A stretch of 64,000 nucleotides of DNA from R-RK-3 sp963834945 (GCA_963834945.1 CAWIDT010000005.1:780939-844938), one strand, 5' to 3'. Positions 27,350-37,012 are shown, counted from the first letter of the stretch. Program-made: numbers and translations. The notes: generated by a model from the letters alone, not told the origin.

Positions 27350-28693
27350 TCAAAAGCTCTCCCGCAACCACTGCCCCACCCGCGCCAGATAGCCGTGGCT
27401 TGTTGCGATAATCTCGGGAGCGATCCCCACATCCAGTTTCAAATCGTCTTCAAGCAAATAAATCAATAAACCGATCGGTGCCGCAAATGCCGGTCCCGCT
27501 TCCGGCCGCGGCAGGCCGGACACCGCGCGCGGACGTCCCAGGCGCGGCTGCTTTCCAAAAATCCGCGCCGCCAGTTCGGCCGCGCCCACCAGTTCGCTTG
27601 CGCCGCCCGTCAGCACCAGCCGCTGACCCGACATGGGCTCGATGCCGCTGGCCCGCAGACGCTCGCGCACATCCGTGAATATCTGCTCTAACCGGATTCT
27701 AGCGATATCGGAAAGCTCTGCTTTTGAAATGTGGCGCGAAAGCAACTCTGTATTCCGATGATCCTCATCCGTAATAACACCCTGATCGAGCGCCGCACCC
27801 GCCGCAAACACGGATGCATGCAGGGTTTTCAGCCGTTCCGCCTCTCCGAGCGGTACGGAAAAATACCGGGCGATGTCGCTGGTGACGTGATTGCCGCCAA
27901 GATCGATGGAATCGCAAAAAATGAAGCTGCCGCCCGAGAACACCGAAACGCCGGTCGCCCCGGCGCCCATGTCCATGCACGTTACGCCCGTCTGCGCCTC
28001 GCCCTCGGTGACCACCGCCTTGCCGCTGGCGAACGACGACGCCGCCACGCCCGCGACCGAGAGATGGCTGCGCTCGATGCAATGTTTCAGGTTGCGCAAC
28101 GGAAGCCTGTCCGTCGAAACCGCATGAACATCGACCTTGAGCGTGTCGCCGATCATGCCCAGCGGATCGGTGATGCCGCTTTCATAGCCGAGCGTGTAGC
28201 CGAATGGCGCAGCGTGCAGCACCGTCTTGCTGCTACGCGAGGCATATTCATTGGCGGCGCGCATGATCCGGTGCATGTCGCGGCCCGTTACCGAGCCGGA
28301 AGGCAGATCGACGCTGGCGGTGAAGCTCTGGCTGTGGAGCGGGCCGAATGAGGCCGTGACATAGACCTCGTTGACGGTCACGTCGGCGGCGCGCTCGGCC
28401 TTGGCGACAACGCTGCGCACGGTGCGCTCGGCCGCTTCCATATCGGCCACCCGGCCCGCGACGATGCCCCGCGAGAGCTGATAGCCATGGCCAAGCACCT
28501 GGATGCGGGACATCGACGCCGGCGCCTCGTCGCGGCGCGGCTCAGGGAACAGCCGCGCCACCAGGCAGCACATCTTCCGTGTGCCGACATCGAGGATGAC
28601 GACCGTACGTTCACTGCCTTGATGTTTGCGAGCCCTGGTCCGCAATCCCATTCCCCGTTTGCGCAGCCATGCGCTTGGCGCCGTCCCTGTCAT
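27350..28693 (-). CDS. ftsA: Cell division protein FtsA
   Basis: The 447-residue actin-like ATPase shows phosphate-1 VVILDVGTRKMCCLVARL, a 1C domain (VTGRDMHRIMRAANEYASRS), phosphate-2 GVTCMDMGAGATGVSVFSGG and the adenosine motif RLVLTGGASELVGAAELAAR. The C-terminal amphipathic helix GYLARVGQWLRESF attaches FtsA, and through it FtsZ, to the membrane. A basic N-terminal extension (LRKRGMGLRTRARKHQG) precedes the core. It lies between ftsQ and ftsZ, 168 bases from ftsQ with a palindromic repeat in between. Confidence 0.95.
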   Translation of the reverse strand: MTGTAPSAWLRKRGMGLRTRARKHQGSERTVVILDVGTRKMCCLVARLFPEPRRDEAPASMSRIQVLGHGYQLSRGIVAGRVADMEAAERTVRSVVAKAERAADVTVNEVYVTASFGPLHSQSFTASVDLPSGSVTGRDMHRIMRAANEYASRSSKTVLHAAPFGYTLGYESGITDPLGMIGDTLKVDVHAVSTDRLPLRNLKHCIERSHLSVAGVAASSFASGKAVVTEGEAQTGVTCMDMGAGATGVSVFSGGSFIFCDSIDLGGNHVTSDIARYFSVPLGEAERLKTLHASVFAAGAALDQGVITDEDHRNTELLSRHISKAELSDIARIRLEQIFTDVRERLRASGIEPMSGQRLVLTGGASELVGAAELAARIFGKQPRLGRPRAVSGLPRPEAGPAFAAPIGLLIYLLEDDLKLDVGIAPEIIATSHGYLARVGQWLRESF

Positions 28694-28760
28694 CCCCGCG
28701 AAGGCGGGACCCGGTACCCGGCGAACTCGGTCGTTTACTGGATCCCGCTTTCACGCAGAT
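28691..28760. repeat. Palindromic repeat (CATCCCCGCGAAGGCGGGA..TACTGGATCCCGC type)
   Basis: Two imperfectly inverted arms, 28691-28715 and 28736-28760, match the dispersed GC-rich palindromes at 18.0 and 31.7 kb. It overlaps the first bases of ftsA and lies between ftsQ and ftsA inside the division operon, where it may stabilise or terminate mRNA. Confidence 0.65.
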
Positions 28761-28861
28761 CTCGACCGATTTTACGGCAGACACCATCTACGCACGCAAA
28801 TGCTCCGATCATCGACGCTTGCCCCGACGCGCGGGCGTGTTCTTGAAATCCGCCCGACGCA

Positions 28862-29782
28862 TTACAGCTTTTCGTTGCGGCTCTCGCGCGACTTCGGGAG
28901 CCAGGACAGGAACTTCTTGCGGCCCTCCTCGGAGGCATCCTTCAGCTGCAAGGTGAATTGCGTCGAGACCCGAAAATCCATCTCCGCGATCTCGTAAAGC
29001 GCGGCGGGATTCCTCGCAGCTATCGCACTCAGGTCGAGCAGCGCCGCGGTGAAGTCAACCGCCGGCAGCTTCGCCCGCAGGCCCGTGTCGAGCACCAGAT
29101 CCCAGCGGCGGCCGGCAATGCGCTCGACGTCGCGGACGCGGTCGCGCAGCTCCGGCACTGCATCCAGCGCGTCGATGATTTCAGCGGCCGGGGCGGCCGC
29201 ACCCGCGCCGGAGACGACCCGCAGATTGGGGAAATCAGACGGCTCGGCCAGCGCCAGAAATCTACCCGATGCGTCGATCGCGGCGACCTTGTCGCCATCC
29301 CGCCAAAGCGCGAAAGGTGTGCGCTCCTCCACTTCGACCACCAGGGTAGACGGCAAAAGCCGCATAATTCGTGCCTCGGCGACCCAGCCATTATGCTTGA
29401 GCCGGTCGCGGGCCGCGTTCGTGTCGAAGGCGAAGATGGATATGCCCTCGCGCGGGCCGAGCGCGGCCGCGAGATCGGCGTTCGTCAGGCGATGTTGTCC
29501 CTCGACCTGCACGGCTTTAACCTCGAGCCCGGCCATCAGCGCCAGCTCGTTCGTGCCGGTCGCGAGCGATTGGCGAAGTGTGTCCCACTGGCCGCTGCAC
29601 GACATGCCGTAAGCGGCGGTCAGCCCGTAAAAGATGACGCAAGCAACGAAACCGATCCGCGATGCCGCTTCGCCACGTGCTGCAAACCAGGCGAAAAGCG
29701 AATCATCGCGCGGCCCCGCCCGTTTGTTCGCGCCCTGCGGGGGCCGGGGGGACCGGTGTATGCGCGACGACTTGTAAGTCAT
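28862..29782 (-). CDS. ftsQ: Cell division protein FtsQ
   Basis: This is a bitopic membrane protein. A basic cytosolic N-terminus (SSRIHRSPRPPQGANKRAG) is followed by one transmembrane helix (about residues 42-60, FVACVIFYGLTAAYG). Next come the POTRA domain (GLEVKAVQVEGQHRLTNADL) and the beta domain (VVEVEERTPFALWRDGDKVA). FtsQ links FtsL/FtsB to the rest of the divisome. ATG 29782 gives 306 residues; a TTG at 29839 inside ddl would add 19. Confidence 0.92.
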   Translation of the reverse strand: MTYKSSRIHRSPRPPQGANKRAGPRDDSLFAWFAARGEAASRIGFVACVIFYGLTAAYGMSCSGQWDTLRQSLATGTNELALMAGLEVKAVQVEGQHRLTNADLAAALGPREGISIFAFDTNAARDRLKHNGWVAEARIMRLLPSTLVVEVEERTPFALWRDGDKVAAIDASGRFLALAEPSDFPNLRVVSGAGAAAPAAEIIDALDAVPELRDRVRDVERIAGRRWDLVLDTGLRAKLPAVDFTAALLDLSAIAARNPAALYEIAEMDFRVSTQFTLQLKDASEEGRKKFLSWLPKSRESRNEKL

Positions 29783-29826
29783 TGCGCGGTCGAACCAATT
29801 GTGGTCTTCAGCTCTAGAGATGTTTA

Positions 29827-30762
29827 TCACCGATTGCAAGACGCGTCCTCCACAATCCAGCGGACAAGTTCACCGAATGTCAGACCACTGTGGCTTGCAA
29901 GCTCCGGCACCAGCGAGGTCGCCGTCATGCCGGGCTGGGTGTTCACTTCCAGGCAGATCAACTCGCCGGTGCCGCCGGTACGATCGTCGAACCGGAAGTC
30001 GGCGCGGCTGATCCCCCTGCACCCTAAAGCGCGATGAGCCTGTAACGACAGCTTCTGTACCAACTGGTAAATATTTGGTGAAATTTCGGCTGGCAGGACG
30101 TGTCTTGAGCCTCCGGGAGCGTATTTTGCTTCATAATCGTAAAAGCCTAGACCTTCGGCCGGAAGAATCTCGATAACGCCGAGCGGGCGGTCGCCCATCA
30201 CGGCGCAGGTGAGTTCGCGGCCGGCGATATAGCGCTCCACCATCACCTCTTCCGCGAACGCCCATTCCGACGCCGTGAGCTGCTGCGGCGGGTGAGCGTG
30301 ATCCTCGCGCACGATGAACACGCCGACGCTGGAGCCCTCCGCCACCGGCTTGATGACATAGGGCGGCGGCATCACATGCGCTTTCGCCGCCTCTAAGCGG
30401 GAGACGATCCGGTCCTCGGCGACGGGAATCCCGGCATCGGCGAACACGATCTTGGCCCGCGTCTTGTGCATCGCCAGCGCCGAGGCCAGCACGCCCGAAT
30501 GGGTGTAGGGAATTTCCAGGGTTTCGAGGATGCCCTGCACCGTGCCGTCCTCGCCGCCCTTGCCGTGCAGCGCGTTAAAGCAGGCGTCCGGCGCCACGTC
30601 GCGCAGCCGTTCGGGCAGGTGCCGGTCGACATCGATGCGGGTGACGCGATAGCCTTCGCCTTCGAGCGCATCGGCGCAGGCCTTGCCGGAATTAAGCGAC
30701 ACCTCACGCTCGGCGGACCAGCCGCCCAGCAGCACCGCGACATGGTTGAATTTGCGGCTCAT
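29827..30762 (-). CDS. ddl: D-alanine--D-alanine ligase
   Basis: The 311-residue ATP-grasp enzyme has GGWSAEREVSLNSGKACADAL, the substrate loop NALHGKGGEDGTVQGILE, PYVIKPVAEGSSVGV and the metal-binding end LEVNTQPGMTATSLVPELA. It makes the D-Ala-D-Ala dipeptide added by MurF. Its ATG at 30762 overlaps the murB stop by four bases (ATGA). The N-terminal extension that would start at 30819 runs inside murB and was rejected. Confidence 0.95.
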   Translation of the reverse strand: MSRKFNHVAVLLGGWSAEREVSLNSGKACADALEGEGYRVTRIDVDRHLPERLRDVAPDACFNALHGKGGEDGTVQGILETLEIPYTHSGVLASALAMHKTRAKIVFADAGIPVAEDRIVSRLEAAKAHVMPPPYVIKPVAEGSSVGVFIVREDHAHPPQQLTASEWAFAEEVMVERYIAGRELTCAVMGDRPLGVIEILPAEGLGFYDYEAKYAPGGSRHVLPAEISPNIYQLVQKLSLQAHRALGCRGISRADFRFDDRTGGTGELICLEVNTQPGMTATSLVPELASHSGLTFGELVRWIVEDASCNR

Positions 30763-31709
30763 GCCGCTGCGACCATCGGCCGGCCCTCGGCGGGAACGCC
30801 CAGGCGCTTGATTTCCCATTCCAGTTCGATGCCCGTTGCCGCCCTGACGCGCGCGCGTACGGTTTCGCCGAGGGTCTCGATGTCCTCCGCGCTCGCCTCG
30901 CCGTCATTGATGAGGAAATTGCAGTGCATTTCCGAGACATGCGCGCCGCCGACGCGCAAACCCCGGCAGCCGGCCGCGTCGATCAGCTTCCAGGAGGAAT
31001 GGCCCGGCGGGTTCTTGAAGGTCGAGCCGCCGGTGCGCGATTTGATCGGCTGGACGGCTTCGCGGTAGTCGGCGACCTCCTGCATGGCGCGTTCGATGTC
31101 GTCGGGATCGCCCGGAGAGCCCTGGTAGAGCGCCTCGGTGAAGACGAGCGCCTCGGGCGCGCCGCAATGCCGGTAGCTATAGGCAAGGTCGGCAAGGCCG
31201 AGCGTATGGATGCTGCCGTCCCGGTCCACTGCGCGCGCCTCGATCAGCACATCCGCCGTCTCGGTGCCGTGCGCGCCGGCATTCATTCTGAGCGCCCCGC
31301 CGACCGTTCCGGGAATACCGCGATAGAACGCGAGGCCGGACACGCCCGCCTTCGCTGCCCCTTGCGCCAGCCGCATATCCGGCACCGCCGCGCCGACGCG
31401 CAGCCGCGTGCCCTCCTCCGCCTCGATCTTGCCGAAGCCACGCCCGCCAAGCCGGATCACTACGCCGGGAATGCCGCCGTCTCGCACCAGCAGATTGGAG
31501 CCCACACCCACGATGGTGACACCCAAATCGCCGCGCACGCCGCCAAGGAAATAGGCCAGATCGGCCTCGTCGGCGGGGGTGAACAGCAACTGCGCCGGCC
31601 CGCCGACGCGGAACCAGGTGATATCCTCCATCCGCCGGTTCGCCTCCATGCGCCCGCGCAGATCGGGAAGGCTGGCTTGCAACTCGGCTGTGAGATCGGG
31701 AAAACTCAT
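30759..31709 (-). CDS. murB: UDP-N-acetylenolpyruvoylglucosamine reductase MurB
   Basis: The 316-residue flavoprotein has NRRMEDITWFRVGGPAQLLF, GVGSNLLVRDGGIPG, FYRGIPGTVGGALRMNAGAH and the C-terminal GGSTFKNPPGHSSWKLIDAA. The Ser within it is the proton donor, and GCRGLRVGGAHVSEMHCNF follows. It reduces enolpyruvyl-UDP-GlcNAc to UDP-MurNAc with NADPH. A 158-base gap with repeats separates it from murC, the widest break between murB and ftsW. Confidence 0.95.
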   Translation of the reverse strand: MSFPDLTAELQASLPDLRGRMEANRRMEDITWFRVGGPAQLLFTPADEADLAYFLGGVRGDLGVTIVGVGSNLLVRDGGIPGVVIRLGGRGFGKIEAEEGTRLRVGAAVPDMRLAQGAAKAGVSGLAFYRGIPGTVGGALRMNAGAHGTETADVLIEARAVDRDGSIHTLGLADLAYSYRHCGAPEALVFTEALYQGSPGDPDDIERAMQEVADYREAVQPIKSRTGGSTFKNPPGHSSWKLIDAAGCRGLRVGGAHVSEMHCNFLINDGEASAEDIETLGETVRARVRAATGIELEWEIKRLGVPAEGRPMVAAA

Positions 31710-31727
31710 CGGCGCACCTGCACGTTT

Positions 31728-31858
31728 CGTAATCCCCGCCTTCGCGGGGATCCAGTATTCTCCGCAAGCTCAGTCCCTTACCGGACCCCCGCTTCGCGAG
31801 GAATTCGACAGAGCTTGTGATTGACACTGATGCGATTCCCGCTTGCGCGGGAACGACA
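31728..31858. repeat. Cluster of three GC-rich palindromes between murC and murB
   Basis: Three hairpin units lie in a row: AATCCCCGCCTTCGCGGGG followed by ATCCAGT (about 31729-31757), an imperfect CCCCCGCTTCGCGAGG (31777-31809) and ATTCCCGCTTGCGCGGGAA (31831-31858). The first two bear the same GGATCCAGT/ACTGGATCC edges as the elements at 28.7 and 18.0 kb. They fill nearly all of the murC-murB gap. Confidence 0.75.
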
Positions 31859-31867
31859 AAGCAGCCC

Positions 31868-33298
31868 TCATTCCGCCGCGTCGAGCATCGGGGTGAGCGT
31901 GGCGAGCCGCGTCGGCAGGGCATTGGCCCATTCGGTAATCGTCCCGGCGCCGAGGCCGATCACCAGATCGCCGGGCTTGGCCAGCGATGCGATCAGGCCG
32001 GTGAGCCCCTCCTCGCCGTCGACAGGCAGCACCTGCCGGTGGCCCGTGCGGCGGACGCCGTCGATTAGCTTGTCGCGGTCGACCCCGTTCGGCTCCTCGC
32101 CGGCGGAATAGACCGGCGTCACGATCACCGCGTCGGACTGGGTGAAGCAGCCGCAAAACTCATCGAACAGATTCTTCAGCCGCGAATAGCGATGCGGCTG
32201 CACGATGGCGATGACACGCCCCGTCGTGGCCGCGCGCGCCGCATCCAGCACCGCCGCTATTTCGGCCGGATGATGGGCGTAGTCGTCATAGATGGCGACG
32301 CCGTTCCAAATCCCTGTGCGGGTGAAGCGCCGCTTTACGCCGTGGAAGCCGGCCAGCGCCTCGCGAATGGTTCTATCGTCGATGCCCGCCTCGGTCGCCA
32401 CTGCAATCGCGGCTAAAGCGTTCAGGGCGTTGTAATGACCGGGCACGGCGAGCGTCAGATCGTCCATGGCGCGAGCGCCGCCTTTGACCGCGCTTCCGAG
32501 CGCCGCGTCGACATGCACGGAGCCGCCATTCGAGCGCACCGCCGTAAGCCGCAGATCGGCGTCGGCGGCCACGCCATAGCGCAGCATGCGGCGCCCCTCC
32601 GAAAGCTCGGCCTCACCGGCGAAGGCGCGCACCACCGGATGATCGATCCCGGCAACCACAAGCCCTTCCGGCGCGATCCCGGCAAAGAATTGCTTGAACG
32701 CGTCGTGCATCGCGTCAAGCGAGCCGTAATAGTCGAGATGTTCGGGGTCGATATTGGTGACGACACCGATGTCGGTCGGCAGCTTCACGAATGTGCCGTC
32801 CAACTCGTCCGCCTCGACGATGAACCATTTGCCCTGGCCGATGCGGGCATTGGTGCCCCAATCGTTGATGATGCCGCCGGTGATGACGGTCGGGTCGAGC
32901 CCCGCCTGCTGGAAGATCCACGCGATCATCGAGGTGGTGGTGGTCTTGCCGTGCGTGCCGGTGACGCTGACGGTGCGGAAGTTCTGCATCATCCGCGCCA
33001 GCATGTCGGCGCGGCTCCAGACCGGCAGGCCTGCAGCCTTTGCGGCGACAAGTTCGGGATTGCTCGCCTTGACGGCGGAGGACAGCACGACCAGCCCGGC
33101 GCCCTCGATATTTTCGGCGCCATGACCCACCGCGACCGAAATTCCCTTGGCGGCGAGGCGGCGGGCATTCACGCCGTCCTTGAGATCGCTGCCGCGCACG
33201 GCGATGCCGCGGTCATGCAGCACCTCGGCGATCGCGCTCATGCCGATCCCGCCGATCCCGACGATGTGGATCGGCTGGAACTCCGTCAAATTCTTCAT
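31868..33298 (-). CDS. murC: UDP-N-acetylmuramate--L-alanine ligase MurC
   Basis: The 476-residue ligase has the Rossmann start IHIVGIGGIGMSAIAEVL, the ATP loop TVSVTGTHGKTTTTSMIAW, FIVEADELDGTF and YDDYAHHPAEIAAVL. It adds L-Ala to UDP-MurNAc. The ATG at 33298 overlaps the murG stop by four bases; the open frame upstream of it lies within murG. Confidence 0.96.
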   Translation of the reverse strand: MKNLTEFQPIHIVGIGGIGMSAIAEVLHDRGIAVRGSDLKDGVNARRLAAKGISVAVGHGAENIEGAGLVVLSSAVKASNPELVAAKAAGLPVWSRADMLARMMQNFRTVSVTGTHGKTTTTSMIAWIFQQAGLDPTVITGGIINDWGTNARIGQGKWFIVEADELDGTFVKLPTDIGVVTNIDPEHLDYYGSLDAMHDAFKQFFAGIAPEGLVVAGIDHPVVRAFAGEAELSEGRRMLRYGVAADADLRLTAVRSNGGSVHVDAALGSAVKGGARAMDDLTLAVPGHYNALNALAAIAVATEAGIDDRTIREALAGFHGVKRRFTRTGIWNGVAIYDDYAHHPAEIAAVLDAARAATTGRVIAIVQPHRYSRLKNLFDEFCGCFTQSDAVIVTPVYSAGEEPNGVDRDKLIDGVRRTGHRQVLPVDGEEGLTGLIASLAKPGDLVIGLGAGTITEWANALPTRLATLTPMLDAAE

Positions 33299-34437
33299 CG
33301 TGCTTGCCCCTGGACTGCCTTTTGCGCCGCGAAAGACTCGGGTGCCTCCGCAAGCGTAACAACCAGATCGGCCAAACGTGCCACGGCGTCGAAGCGCGCC
33401 AATGATTTTGAGCGCGATGCAGCCCGTGCGAGAGTCGCCGGCTCCTCGAACAGCCGCCGCAAGGTCCCTGCCAGCCGCTCGGGGGTCATGATTGCCTGCT
33501 CGAAACACCAACCCGCGCCCGCTTTTTCGAATCGGGTCGCGTTCTCCAACTGATCATTATCGACCGAATGAGGCAAGGGTACGAGTACGGATGGACGCCC
33601 CAAAGCCGACAGTTCGGCGATGGTTGTTGCACCTGAGCGCGATACGACCAGATGCGCGCCGGCCATCCTGAGCGGCAAATCCTCAAAAAACGTTGCCAAT
33701 TCCGCTGCAACGCCCGCGACCTCATAGGAATCGAAGACGCGGTCGATGTCTTCTTCGCGGCATTGCTGCACCACCATCATCCGGTCGCGCAGTTCCTGCG
33801 GCAGCAATTGCAGCGCCACGGGCATGATGTCGGAGAAAAAGCGCGCGCCCTGGCTGCCGCCGAAGCAGAGCAGATTGAGCGGCTGTCCCGGCTGGGGCGG
33901 CTGATAGGTGCCGCCGCGCATTTCCAGGATGCCATCGCGTAAGGGTGTGCCGGTGAGGAAGCTCTTTTCGGTGAGCTTGCCTTCGAGAAATTTCGTGTCC
34001 TCGAAGGAAATGCCGATCGCCTTCACCATCGGCGCGAGAAAACGGTTCGCCCGACCCATGACCGAGTTCTGTTCGTAAATCATGCTGGGGACGCCGCGCG
34101 CCATCGCCGCCAGCACCGGCGGGATGGTGGGATAGCCGCCGAAGCCGATCATGGCCTTCGGCTTCAGATCGCCGATGACGTCATACGCCATCTTGAAGCC
34201 ATTGGAGTTCGTCGCCACCATCTTCATCGCCTCGATCGGCGATTTGCCCCTGAAAGTGGCGGCCGGAACCTTATGCACCCCGCGGCCCGGAAAATTGACG
34301 CCGAAGACGGATGCGCGGTTATCCGTGATCAGATCGACCTCATAGCCCCGGCGCATCATCTCGCCGGCAAGCGCCTGCGCCGGGAAAAGATGTCCCCCGG
34401 ATCCTCCCGCAGTCAGTACGATGGACGCGCCCGTCAA
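33295..34437 (-). CDS. murG: Lipid II synthase, GlcNAc transferase MurG
   Basis: The 380-residue GT28 enzyme shows the N-terminal G-loop LTAGGSGGHLFPAQALA, MIGFGGYPTIPPVLAAMA, IYEQNSVMGRANR, the second G-loop LLCFGGSQGARFFSD and the UDP-GlcNAc site SRSGATTIAELSALGRPSVL. It converts lipid I to lipid II on the inner membrane. ATGA overlaps join it to ftsW upstream and murC downstream. Confidence 0.96.
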   Translation of the reverse strand: MTGASIVLTAGGSGGHLFPAQALAGEMMRRGYEVDLITDNRASVFGVNFPGRGVHKVPAATFRGKSPIEAMKMVATNSNGFKMAYDVIGDLKPKAMIGFGGYPTIPPVLAAMARGVPSMIYEQNSVMGRANRFLAPMVKAIGISFEDTKFLEGKLTEKSFLTGTPLRDGILEMRGGTYQPPQPGQPLNLLCFGGSQGARFFSDIMPVALQLLPQELRDRMMVVQQCREEDIDRVFDSYEVAGVAAELATFFEDLPLRMAGAHLVVSRSGATTIAELSALGRPSVLVPLPHSVDNDQLENATRFEKAGAGWCFEQAIMTPERLAGTLRRLFEEPATLARAASRSKSLARFDAVARLADLVVTLAEAPESFAAQKAVQGQAR

Positions 34438-35612
34438 ATCCTTATCCCCTCAGAGGAAGCCGTCCTGTCCGTTCTGCGCGGCATGGACCGATAGATGGGG
34501 CCCGCTTCGGGCCGTCGCCGGGCAAGCCCCAGCGCCAGGCCCATGGTCAAGGCCATTGCCGTCAGCGAGGATCCCCCATAGGACAGGAATGGGAGCGTCA
34601 TACCCTTCGCCGGAAGCAGGTCTACGTTAACTGCCATATTAATGAGCGTTTGAAAACCAAAGAGCATCATCAGGCCGGAAAGCGCTAACCGGATGAACAC
34701 ATCCTGTGAACGGGCGGCGGCGCGAAATCCGCGCCAGACGATAAATCCGTACAGCAGGACCAGAAACAAGCAGAACAGGATGCCGAATTCCTCCGCCACC
34801 ACCGCGAAGATATAATCCGTATAGGCATCCGGCAGGTTGGGCGTGACGATACCCTCGCCAGGACCGCGCCCGAACCAGCCGCCCTCGCGGAAGGCCATAA
34901 GCGCGGTGTCGATCTGGTGCGCGCCGCCCGGCGCGGGCGACAGGAACCGGTCCACCCGGCTGTGCACGTGGGCGACATGGAAATAGGCGGTGACGAACCC
35001 GGCGCCGCCGACGAGACAAGCGAGCGCGATCCAGAACAGCGAATAGCCCGCTAGAAAGAACAGGCCGCCCCACACCAGCACCAGAAGACAGGTCTGGCCG
35101 ATATCGGGCTGCAGCACCAGCGTCCCGGCGGTCGCGGCCAGCAGCGCCACGGCCAGCGGCAGCGCCGGCATGTCACGCCGCTTGCCAGCCTCGGCGAACA
35201 GCCATGCAATAAGGATGACGAACCCCGGCTTGACGAATTCGGACGGCTGGATCGACTGGCCACCGCCGATGATCAGCCAGCGTACCGCGCCGTTCTTCTC
35301 GATGCCCTGGAGCATTGCCAGCAGCATCAACCCGAAGCCGCCGAGGAACAGCAACAGCCCGGCCCGCCGCGTCAGCTTGGGGTCCAGCATCGATGCGCCG
35401 ATCAGCAGCGCGACGCTCGGCAGAAGAAACACGAGATGCCGCTTGAAGAAATACAGCGGCTCCTCGCCCAGCTTGTGCGCCACGGCGGGGCTGGCGGCGA
35501 GCGACACGATCGCACCCAGCGCCATGATCAGCAGCACCGCGCCGACAGCGAGGCGGTCCACCGAAAACCACCATTCGGCAATCAGGCTGCGGTCGGTGCG
35601 GGCCAGCCTCAT
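34434..35612 (-). CDS. ftsW: Septal peptidoglycan polymerase FtsW (SEDS family)
   Basis: The 392-residue protein has ten hydrophobic segments. SEDS motifs include IIGGGQSIQPSEFVKPGFVI, DIGQTCLLVLVWGGLFFLAG, GGAHQIDTALMAFREGGWFG and KGMTLPFLSYGGSSLTAMAL. With FtsI it polymerises septal murein. Its ATG at 35612 overlaps the murD stop by four bases. Confidence 0.95.
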   Translation of the reverse strand: MRLARTDRSLIAEWWFSVDRLAVGAVLLIMALGAIVSLAASPAVAHKLGEEPLYFFKRHLVFLLPSVALLIGASMLDPKLTRRAGLLLFLGGFGLMLLAMLQGIEKNGAVRWLIIGGGQSIQPSEFVKPGFVILIAWLFAEAGKRRDMPALPLAVALLAATAGTLVLQPDIGQTCLLVLVWGGLFFLAGYSLFWIALACLVGGAGFVTAYFHVAHVHSRVDRFLSPAPGGAHQIDTALMAFREGGWFGRGPGEGIVTPNLPDAYTDYIFAVVAEEFGILFCLFLVLLYGFIVWRGFRAAARSQDVFIRLALSGLMMLFGFQTLINMAVNVDLLPAKGMTLPFLSYGGSSLTAMALTMGLALGLARRRPEAGPIYRSMPRRTDRTASSEGIRI

Positions 35613-37012
35613 GGCGCTTCGGCGCCCCGCATCGTGACGTCTTCGAGGGCAGCGACTGCGGCGCGGAACGCATTGCCGCGCACCTCGAAATTGGGGAATT
35701 GATCGAAGGAGGCGCAGGCCGGCGAGAGCAGCACCACCGGCTCCGGGTCATGCGAGGCAAGCGCGTCGCGGGCCGCCGCGGCGACCGCCGCCTCCAGCGT
35801 GCCGCTGATTGTGTTGGGGACCGCGTCTTCGACGGACCGGCTGAATTCGGACGCCGCATCGCCGATGAAATAGGCGCGGCGGATTTTCGGGTAATAGCTT
35901 TCCAATCCGGCCAGCCCACCGGCCTTGGCGAGGCCGCCCGCGATCCAGTAGATCTGGTTGAAGCTTGCGAGCGCCTTCGCCGCCGCGTCGGCATTGGTCG
36001 CCTTGGAGTCGTTGATGAACAGCACGCGCCCGAGCAGTCCCACCTGCTCCATGCGGTGCGCGAGGCCGGGGAAACTGCGAAGCCCCGCCGCGATCTCCCC
36101 GCGCGACAGGCCGATGGCGCGGCACAGCGCAAAGGCGGCGGCGGCATTCTGGGCGTTGTGCGCGCCGCGCAGCGACCCTATGCCGGCGAGACTGATGGCA
36201 GGGAGCGCCTCTCCGCCATCGACTTCAATCAGCGCGCCGTTCCGCGCATAGATGCCGTGGCGCACCGGACCGAGCACGGAAATCCGTTTCACATTGCCGC
36301 GCAGCTTGTTGGCGATAGCGGCGGAAATCGCATCATCGACGCCGATCACCGCAACGTCGCCCGCGCCGATCCGGTCGAAAATGCGCGCTTTCACGTCGGC
36401 GTAATGTTCGATGCTGCCATGACGGTCGAGATGATCAGGGGTGATGTTCAGCAGGCAGGCGGCGGTCGCGTCGAGCGTCGGCGTCAGGTCGATCTGGTAG
36501 GAGGAATATTCGATGACATAGGTGAGATCGTCGGCGAACGGATCGAGCGCCAGAACGGCGGTGCCTATATTGCCACCCATGGCAACAAGCCGGCCGCTCG
36601 CGCCGATCAGATGCGCGGTCAGGGCGGTGGTGGTGGATTTGCCGTTGGTGCCGGTGATTGCCACGATCTTGGCGCGGGACGCCAGCGCGCGCCGCTCGCG
36701 GCAAAACAATTCGGTGTCGCCGATCACGTCGATGCCCGCTTCTCGGGCGCGCCGGACGGTCCAATGCGGCTTTGGGTGCGTCAGCGGCACGCCCGGCGCG
36801 AGTACCAGCGCCGCGAAGTCGCGCCAATCGGCCTCGGTCAGATCGACGGGCGCGAACCCCGCCTCGACCGCCGCCGCCCTGCCCTTCTCGCCATCATCCC
36901 ACACGGCCGGCTCCGCGCCGCCAGCCCTGAGCGCCCGCGCCGCCGCTATGCCGGACAGGCCCAGGCCGAACACCGCAACGCGTTTGCCGGCAAAGACGGT
37001 GACGGGGATCAT
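35609..37012 (-). CDS. murD: UDP-MurNAc-L-alanine--D-glutamate ligase MurD
   Basis: The 467-residue ligase has VAVFGLGLSGIAAARAL, the ATP loop IVAITGTNGKSTTTALTAHL, NITPDHLDRHGS and FINDSKATNADAAAKAL. It adds D-Glu. ATG 37012 has GGAGAGG a few bases upstream and begins MIPVTVFAGKRVAVFG. An open frame extends 60 codons further, but that part translates an intergenic palindrome, so it was excluded. Confidence 0.95.
   Translation of the reverse strand: MIPVTVFAGKRVAVFGLGLSGIAAARALRAGGAEPAVWDDGEKGRAAAVEAGFAPVDLTEADWRDFAALVLAPGVPLTHPKPHWTVRRAREAGIDVIGDTELFCRERRALASRAKIVAITGTNGKSTTTALTAHLIGASGRLVAMGGNIGTAVLALDPFADDLTYVIEYSSYQIDLTPTLDATAACLLNITPDHLDRHGSIEHYADVKARIFDRIGAGDVAVIGVDDAISAAIANKLRGNVKRISVLGPVRHGIYARNGALIEVDGGEALPAISLAGIGSLRGAHNAQNAAAAFALCRAIGLSRGEIAAGLRSFPGLAHRMEQVGLLGRVLFINDSKATNADAAAKALASFNQIYWIAGGLAKAGGLAGLESYYPKIRRAYFIGDAASEFSRSVEDAVPNTISGTLEAAVAAAARDALASHDPEPVVLLSPACASFDQFPNFEVRGNAFRAAVAALEDVTMRGAEAP

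Noticed and set aside
33299..33511. 71-residue N-terminal extension of MurC
   Set aside because: It lies inside murG; the normal MurC start MKNLTEFQPIHIVG follows an ATGA overlap.
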